Shown: one piece after another, positions 8,041 to 13,840 of the stretch
Position numbering within the stretch: the stretch's first letter is position 1
Layout of the letters: the number at the start of each line of letters is the position of its first letter
NCBI GenBank assembly: GCA_025677825.1
Contig: JAIXMO010000138.1
Coordinates: forward strand, 1 to 13,840
Source: Helicostylum pulchrum
Lineage: Eukaryota; Mucoromycota; Mucoromycetes; Mucorales; Mucoraceae
Direction of reading: 5' to 3'
DNA: 13,840 nt
Translations under genes and position numbers: made by a program
Notes under the pieces: generated by a model
Told to the model about the DNA's origin: nothing
What the model saw: only the letters and a program-made list of their open reading frames with translations
Database searches by the model: none

Positions 8041-8278
8041 AACGCAGCAATTTCCGTAACAAAATCTAACGGGATTCGCAGCGACAGACGTATACGGAAA
8101 ACGTACGGCTATTTCTAAAACGACCGTGTACGGAAAATCTAAGGGAAATTCTAAAACGCCCGTAGAAACTCCCGGACTCCGGGTTTTTCCTAAACTACCG
8201 TGTACGGGAGTTTCAACGGGAGTTTTGGAAACTCCCGTTGAAACTCCCGTAGATTTTCCGTACTTTTTGTTTGTAGTG
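8041..8278 (-). repeat. Right subterminal repeat array and terminus of the CACTA-type element
   Basis: GC-richer than its surroundings and built from a few recurring words: CCGTGTACGG (8124-8133, 8198-8207), TACGGAAAA, CGGGAGTTT and their complements. It ends TTTGTTTGTAGTG. CACTA elements typically carry such subterminal arrays as transposase-binding sites. A minus-strand frame across it encodes Thr/Gly/Val repeats only because the DNA repeats, so I do not call a protein. Confidence 0.6.
8204..8250. repeat. Perfect 22-bp hairpin with a 3-nt loop
   Basis: 8204-8225 is the exact reverse complement of 8229-8250, with loop TGG. Each arm holds two CGGGAGTTT-type words. A second small hairpin, CCCGGA-C-TCCGGG, lies at 8171-8183. 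Both fall within the subterminal array. Confidence 0.9.
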
Positions 8279-9259
8279 ACTACATCTGACACGTCTTGAA
8301 AGTTATACTCTGCTTCGACTCACACTATTACAATCTTATAAATTTAGATGTTGAGCGTTCAGATATATCCAACACTTCTTGAAAGTTGCCATTTCGAAAC
8401 TTTTCCCTAAAAACCTTTTTTTTATAGTTTAGTCTGTAATTATTTTTAATTAGCTATAATTTTTTTCGAACTCCACCTCCTGAACTTAAAGAATGCAACA
8501 ATGGTAAAATGAACCGCCTGCAAAATTCTTTCTTTATTTTTATAATTTTTTTTATTCTAATAAACACAAAAATCTTTAACCTGAGCCAAGGAAGCACTTA
8601 ATAACTTGTCACATTTTGTGAAATTATATAGCCATTACTATAAAAGGAAAACACACGTGACATCCACGTGAAACAAATTTGATTGGCTAGAAAAATACCT
8701 TGAGATTATATCTTTTATTTTAAACGGCTAATATTTAAGATAGGTCCCAGCTAATAACTATTGTAATAGTAATAGTAGGAGTCTGAAATTTTGCAGAAAG
8801 ATGCGTAAAAATTCTACGCAACCACCTAAAAAAATTTCATAGCCCGATCTTAATTTCCGACCGAGAAAAGTAATAAAAACTGAATCTAGCATATACTACA
8901 GTACATATTGGTTGATAATTATTATACCAGTGAACATTAGGGCGTAAAATTTTGGCAAGGTTTTTGAAACAACCTACTCCACATGTCATGAGAATTTGAT
9001 AGGATTTAAACGCGAATTGGCCTAATAATCAGTCGCAAAACACAGATTATCGTCTACTACTCACGTAATATAGAATTGTTACATACATTAAGACCCGCAT
9101 ATTAACACAAACTTCAAACTATATGACTTTGTAGAATATTGAAGGCTTATTCGTATCTTAGGTATTATATATTGTGAGTATGTAAGACATTCTGATTTAT
9201 AAAGAACATTTATTTAATGTAAAATAAAATTTAAGTAAATATTCAAAATATTGGTTATT
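8279..9259. other. Intergenic stretch with no gene; two E-boxes and a CCAAT box
   Basis: No credible coding frame. CACGTG occurs at 8654-8659 and 8665-8670, 11 bp apart, with ATTGG (CCAAT complement) at 8682-8686. These are typical fungal promoter words, but no gene starts nearby in either direction. An AATAAA on the minus strand (9214-9209) could end the transposase gene at 9260. Confidence 0.4.
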
Positions 9260-10612
9260 TTAACGATTGTTTCTACTAGGTCTAGTGTTATGACGAATTC
9301 GAGTAGAATCTGTGGTACTAGTACTTGCGTTAATATCATCACTATTAGTTCTAACTACGGAGGGTTGAAAGGAAGGTGCAAGAGTAAGTCCCTCATTTGG
9401 ATTAGAGCTACCTTCTTCAGGAACCCAGTCTTCGTCATCAGTATCATAATCACTTTCTTCCTCAGAATTGTAATCATCTTCGAATTCATATGGCTGAGCT
9501 TCCTCTTCAACTTCTTGTTCTTCATCCCATGCTTGAGCTCTTGTAATATATGTATCGGGAGTGATATCAGAGCTGGTTGAACTTTCCAATTGAACTTCCC
9601 GGATACACCTTTCCAATCCTGTAATAAGACCAAGACCTTGATTTTCTCTACGCCACATAAACTCCAAAAGTTTACCAGGACAATCCTTGATCGTACGATT
9701 GCGAGGATGAATGAAGCGTTTTATGGGCGTCCACAAACCTTCAATCACATTGGTGTGGATTAACCCCTCAGTTTGGTTACCACGAACTTGATCCTCGGTA
9801 GAAAAATTGATCGAGTGGTTTACTACTTGATGTCTTCTGAAAAAATACCCAGAATAATCAGCTGGAACTGTGGACCCATCTTCTCGTATGATATCACTGG
9901 GATGAAGTCGTGAATAAGCTGACCAACCATCAGAGCGAATTACAGTACCCCTAGCACAATAGCCTTGAATAATTGGGATCAAGGTAGCGGCAGATCGATT
10001 AGGAACAGTACATACAAATGCCTTGCCAGCCTTGTACTTCGGTCTAACTTCATATTGACCTTCTGAGATATATGCCAAATATGTCTCATCTGTTTTGATA
10101 GCCTCGACCATACCAAAGACCCATACACCTTCAATGTGAGAACCACGGTTATGCTTGCGTTTACCGAATTTTGATTCGTCGATTTGTATATGATCGCAAT
10201 TTTCATCTGTACCTAGAAGATAACTACCGTGATAACGAACATAGTCTGAATTCATCATTACTTGACAGTCCTTTGAAATTTGGGAGATCGTTACACCATG
10301 AACCCTGATAGTACTGTAGATGTCATTTGCTTTGGCGGAACGAAAGTATTCTAACAAAATACAATAGACAATATTGACGGATTTCTTACTATTGTAAAAT
10401 ACTGTATTGGTCGTAATGGTTTCCTGTCGATCACTATGAGCAGAACGTGGAGTTGGGTAGCGGCAACGGTAATAAAATTGTTTTTTTTGCAATCGATAAG
10501 TCAAACTCATTTCACTAGTACATCCATTAAAACCACAGACATCACTTTCTCTGTAAAAAGCGCGAATATTTTCTCTCAAGTGGCTATAAATAAATATAAG
10601 ATACAGTGGCAC
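9260..10612 (-). CDS. Merlin/IS1595-type (ISXO2-like) transposase with acidic tail
   Basis: The open frame gives up to 450 residues. Residues 26-50 contain C26, C31 and C50 in a degenerate zinc-ribbon region. The ISXO2-like DDE domain follows: D145 in QIDESKFGKRKHNRGSHIEG, then WVFGMVE, D228 in VIRSDGWSAYSRL, and E291 in HTNVIEGLWTPIKR. These match the conserved acids of the IS1595/Merlin family. Residues about 363-400 are strongly acidic and the last 50 are Ser/Thr/Asn-rich, an addition not usual in bacterial relatives. The codon at 10612 is GTG, not ATG; the first in-frame ATG is at 10510 (residue 35), inside the zinc region. A TTTATTTATAG acceptor ending at 10584 suggests a short 5' exon upstream that I cannot place. 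The frame is otherwise intact. Terminal repeats were not found. Confidence 0.85.
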   Translation of the reverse strand: MPLYLIFIYSHLRENIRAFYRESDVCGFNGCTSEMSLTYRLQKKQFYYRCRYPTPRSAHSDRQETITTNTVFYNSKKSVNIVYCILLEYFRSAKANDIYSTIRVHGVTISQISKDCQVMMNSDYVRYHGSYLLGTDENCDHIQIDESKFGKRKHNRGSHIEGVWVFGMVEAIKTDETYLAYISEGQYEVRPKYKAGKAFVCTVPNRSAATLIPIIQGYCARGTVIRSDGWSAYSRLHPSDIIREDGSTVPADYSGYFFRRHQVVNHSINFSTEDQVRGNQTEGLIHTNVIEGLWTPIKRFIHPRNRTIKDCPGKLLEFMWRRENQGLGLITGLERCIREVQLESSTSSDITPDTYITRAQAWDEEQEVEEEAQPYEFEDDYNSEEESDYDTDDEDWVPEEGSSNPNEGLTLAPSFQPSVVRTNSDDINASTSTTDSTRIRHNTRPSRNNR

Positions 10613-10948
10613 TATGGCGGACCTGTTGTACTCAGGATCTTTTTATGGTAACTAATACACCAATGATTTTACGGGTAGCCAATGGCATTGAAGAATGACT
10701 TGTTACCATGAAGGTAACATTGGTAACAGGATTTTAAAATGAATAATACTCGATGCAAAAGTAAAACCTTTTCATAAGAACCTTGAATAGCTTTTAATAT
10801 AGCTTTTAAATATATGTGTATTTATTCTTTTGCGTTCTTTTTAATTTTTTTTGTTATCATTGTCAAAGGTTTTTTTTTAAAAAATAGAAAATTTGGTCTC
10901 CAACACCATGAATGTGATAAATGTTCCTATATTTTTTTTTTTTAGAAC
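10613..10948. other. Intergenic gap between two minus-strand transposase genes
   Basis: Poly-T rich, with no independent gene. Minus-strand AATAAA at 10826-10821 fits polyadenylation of the tnp2-like gene. The part next to 10613-10690 may hold the first exon or promoter of the Merlin-type gene (an out-of-frame ATG at 10688-10686). Confidence 0.4.
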
Positions 10949-13840
10949 CTATATTAAAGAGATGTTGCCAGCAGAAGCTCGGAGGTTTGAGTTAAATACA
11001 AAATATGGCGCTATAACAAAAAACTGATGAGCGTTATTTGGACATTGAATGAGACCAACTTGAAGAGTGATGTCATAAATATTGATGACAGCGTATTTTT
11101 CTTGTGTTATTGTTTCTCCACGTTGTTCAAGAACCGGGATGTTTCTTTTTACAATGGGGATTGAAGAATCAAACGAAGCGGTCGAATGTTGTTTCATTAC
11201 TCTTACGAATGCAAGGAATTGAATGCTGGAATCAGGCAAGACATGCTTAAAGTAAAAGAGAACTGTTCCAACAAACCACCGTTCTCTTTGCCTACAAAAA
11301 AAAAAAAAGTTAGTTTAAATATTGTACTATTCTTTATATATACTCAATAACACATACCTATTATCCAAAGCAGAAAAAAATACGTGATGATTTCCACGAC
11401 TAGTTTCGTTTCTGAATTGTCTGTACCTTGACGAAGAAAAAATGGTTGAATTCATCCAAAGTCTTGACGCCAGAGTTATTTTGAGGTTGTTGAAATCAAC
11501 AGAGCCAGCAGCAGAATTTGAACGAAGGTAATATCTTTTAACTGCTTTGACTAATCTGCCACCACTTACACCTTCAATTACTGAATCAGCGTTTATAGTT
11601 ACCATTGAGAATGGTTCCCATAACTGAGGTCCATTTCGATCTTCTGGATGGTTCATGTAACTGTTAGTCGAGTACGTTGCAGGCTTAATCAAGTTAATGA
11701 GCATTTCAATATCCAAAACAGAACTGATGTAACTTTGCAACCCAAGTCGTTCGATCAAATTACTGGCATTTTTTCCTCCACTTCTTTTTGATTTTATCAA
11801 CTTCGAAAATACACCTATAGTTCTTTCCATAGATCTAGTAGAATATGCTCGCAACGGACCTTGTCGACGGATAATAAAAGGGATATGGGTCAGGTAATGC
11901 TGAACAGGCCTAAACACGCTTCTTGACAACTTCTTTTGATCCACTTGGCGGGCGAGATATTTAAGCCAGTGTTCAAAATGGCTGATTTGTATAAAAAAGG
12001 GCAGTTAGATACTTGCAGTGAAAAAAAAAAGTTTGGTTTTTTACTTACCTTTGAATTTCGTTTAGCATATGCTCTGTAAGGTTCCATTGAAGTGAGAGTG
12101 CACAACCTTTTACCAACGACAACAATGCCTTTTTAGTAGCGGCGTCTTCAATATATGGAACTACAATTGTATGAATGCAGCTTAATAATATATCTAACCA
12201 ATCTACGTGTCTTGTTCCATCCGTCTTTTCAATTACATTGTCAAAACTTCCCTGGAACGATGTAGGTATATATTTTCTTGACTTTGCAATGCTTTCACCA
12301 ATTGATTTAAGGTCGTTTCGATTAATGTAAAAGGGATAATCCGCAGAATTTTTTGTTCCGTCCTCATTTGTATAATAAAATATAGAACCTTGGCTCGCGG
12401 GAAGATTAGCCACAGTGATCAGCTCGTAAACGTGTTTACCGATGCCTCTTGCTATCAAATGCAACTCGTCAAGACCGAACATGCTGGAACCAGAGAAGGT
12501 GGACATCGTAGAAAAGAGACTAGGGCTACGTATAGATTTTTCCTACAATTATTCGAGCGAGTTGTGGTTAGTATTTTTTTTATAAAGCTTATGCGGTATG
12601 TCTATTTTTTTTTTTTTACTTACAGGATTACCAGATATGAAATCATTTATAGGCCTCATAGGAGCATTGCTGTCTGGGAAATACATACCGTGAGAGCGGT
12701 TGTCAGGGGATAAACCTTTCGATTCACATATGCGGCAGCCGTATACCGAATTGTGCGATCCCAAATGAGCCATTTCAGCAACGGCTGGAATATCACCAGA
12801 AGCAAGCAAGAGGTGTACTTTACATCGTAAAATTTCTTCAGCGTTATTTTTAATGACAAGCCCCCTTTCAGACAAATCTTTAATTTCATCAATAACAGGT
12901 TTCAGAAAAGAATCAAGATCCTTTGGTTTTTTGGTTCCAGGAAGAATTGCCAATTGTAGTAAGTACTCATTTGTATATCTAAAAAATAATTAGTATAAAT
13001 AGGATACATACTCACAATAAAATTGTTACCTGATAGATGGATCAAAATTAAAAACGATAACGTGTACGATGGTATAACTGGTTTTTCCTTTTTTTTGATT
13101 CACAAAACCGTCTGTAAAAAGGCCAATAGCAATGTCATTAGGGTTGGTGAAAAATCCTTTTCTGATCAAGTCCTTGTAGTTTTGGCCGTCAAATATATCT
13201 GTAATCTCACCAATGTCGTTTGTCTCTCTTTCAGATCGATACTTCAACAGTTGATTAGTTTTCGGATCTGATAACATTTGTGCGAGGAGATCGCCGATTG
13301 ACATGATACTCATAACCGATTTGGGGACTTGCTGAGATAATCCTTTGAAACGATTCTCATTACAGTGCTCACATACAGTTGTAGTTTCATTTAAACCGTA
13401 TAACTTGCAACCTGTGGGACATACTGAGTACTCATGGCCTTTGATATTCTTCAATTTTGATTTCAGCAAGTCATCGACGACATCACCATGAGATATTTTT
13501 ACGGGCGTCTCTTCTACTTAAAAGATGGTGTTTATAGTAAGTATTATTATAAATTAACGGAAAATTATTTTTATTTGGCTACCTAGCTTAAGTTCTTCAT
13601 AGTCACGAAGAGCAGTATTGACGAACATAACAATTTCTCTATATGCAGCTCTTGATATCTGGTTTCGTGTGATGATCTGTGAGAGATGCATGCTCAACAA
13701 CTGTGTTTTCGTAAAACTATTTTCGCTAATGTTACTAGAGCCATATACATGGGATTGGTCATCATCAGAGAATTGACAGCTACTTTTATAAGATCTTTCT
13801 TCATTACGGTTCAAACGAAGAGCATCGAAATCAACTACAA
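10949..13840 (-). CDS. tnp2-family (CACTA/Plavaka-like) transposase, six exons, 5' end cut by window
   Basis: Exons on the minus strand: 13840-13583 (partial), 13516-13030, 12978-12624, 12542-12049, 11981-11358, 11291-10949. Introns of 66, 51, 81, 67 and 66 bp all have GT...AG ends, and every junction keeps frame, giving 852 visible residues to a TAG. Numbering from the window edge: a cysteine pair region (C118, C122, C134, C137), D221 in GLFTDGF, FDPSIRY at the exon 2/3 junction, LPGTKKPKDLDSFLKPVIDE, D310 in SGDIPA, GCRIC (329-332), DELH (391-394), and QHYLTHIP...GPLRAYSTRSMERTIG with E583. This is the Transposase_21/tnp2 order; D221, D310 and E583 are my candidates for the catalytic acids. 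Exon 2 has a tandem AAG/TAG acceptor that would add or skip one residue. No stop or frameshift is seen, so it may encode a working enzyme. CACTA versus Plavaka cannot be settled here. Confidence 0.85.

Larger units (their letters stand above)
4585..8278. mobile_element. Non-autonomous CACTA-type element, split by a mariner insertion
   Basis: Left end CACTACAAACAAA (4585-4597) has its exact reverse complement at 8266-8278. CACTA...TAGTG termini are the hallmark of the CACTA/EnSpm superfamily. Subterminal sequence also matches in inverted orientation: CGTTTTCCGTATACG at 4610-4624 and its complement at 8089-8103. ACTCCCGTAC and TTTTCCGTA words occur at both ends. Without the mariner the unit is about 2.05 kb, AT-rich inside and without a transposase. 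No clear 3-bp target duplication is visible (AAT on the left, ACT on the right). The two ends could therefore also derive from separate copies of one family. Confidence 0.55.

Noticed and set aside
7936..8292. 118-residue minus-strand frame with TGVSTGVS repeats
   Set aside because: The protein repeats arise from the subterminal DNA words of the CACTA-type element. There is no domain, and the composition follows the DNA repeat.
9251..9580. Plus-strand frame opposite the Merlin-type gene
   Set aside because: Antisense of the acidic tail, which reads as Ile/Phe-rich by complement. No independent support.
8941..10680. Candidate inverted ends of the Merlin element (CGTAAAAT at 8943-8950 and its complement at 10666-10673)
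   Set aside because: Only about 8 bases match and no 8-bp target duplication is visible, so it is within chance for AT-rich DNA.
12390..12713. Plus-strand frame over exons 3-4 of the tnp2-like gene
   Set aside because: Antisense shadow; it crosses intron 3 and has no recognisable domain.

Overview
The window looks like nuclear DNA of an early-diverging fungus, most likely in the Mucorales or nearby Mucoromycota (inference). It is very AT-rich with many poly-T and poly-A runs. Introns are short (51-82 bp) with GT...AG ends, and there is a eukaryotic tRNA gene with internal A and B boxes. The transposon mix (Tc1/mariner, tnp2/CACTA-like, Merlin/IS1595-like, chromodomain DDE, Ty3/gypsy) also fits. 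No host gene can be named with certainty. Layout from left to right: 1-300 is the 3' end of an unidentified spliced gene. 844-3136 is a DDE-transposase-plus-chromodomain gene between two 241-bp direct repeats that match at every base by eye. 3396-3545 is a cluster of short palindromic motifs. 3564-4424 is a 5'-truncated Ty3/gypsy element (end of integrase, polypurine tract, 131-bp 3' LTR). 4457-4527 is a tRNA-Gly(GCC) gene on the minus strand. 4585-8278 is bounded by CACTA-type inverted ends with matching subterminal motifs and has no transposase of its own, so it reads as a non-autonomous element. Inside it, at 5524-7169, sits a complete Tc1/mariner element with 216-bp inverted repeats, an open DD34E transposase and TA duplications. 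9260-10612 (minus) is a Merlin/IS1595-type transposase with an acidic tail. 10949-13840 (minus) is a six-exon tnp2 (CACTA/Plavaka-like) transposase gene that runs off the right edge. Working together: this is a transposon accumulation zone around a tRNA gene, not an operon or pathway. The tRNA lies 32 bp from the Ty3 LTR and 57 bp from the CACTA-type end. The tnp2-like transposase at the right is a candidate mobiliser of the non-autonomous CACTA-type element, though this is inference. The mariner must be younger than the element it interrupts. The most unusual object is the left element: one DDE-chromodomain ORF between LTR-like direct repeats that each carry their own short inverted ends, without a primer-binding site or polypurine tract that I can see. 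Limits: no database search was possible, repeats were compared by eye, and exon borders come from splice consensus plus reading-frame continuity.
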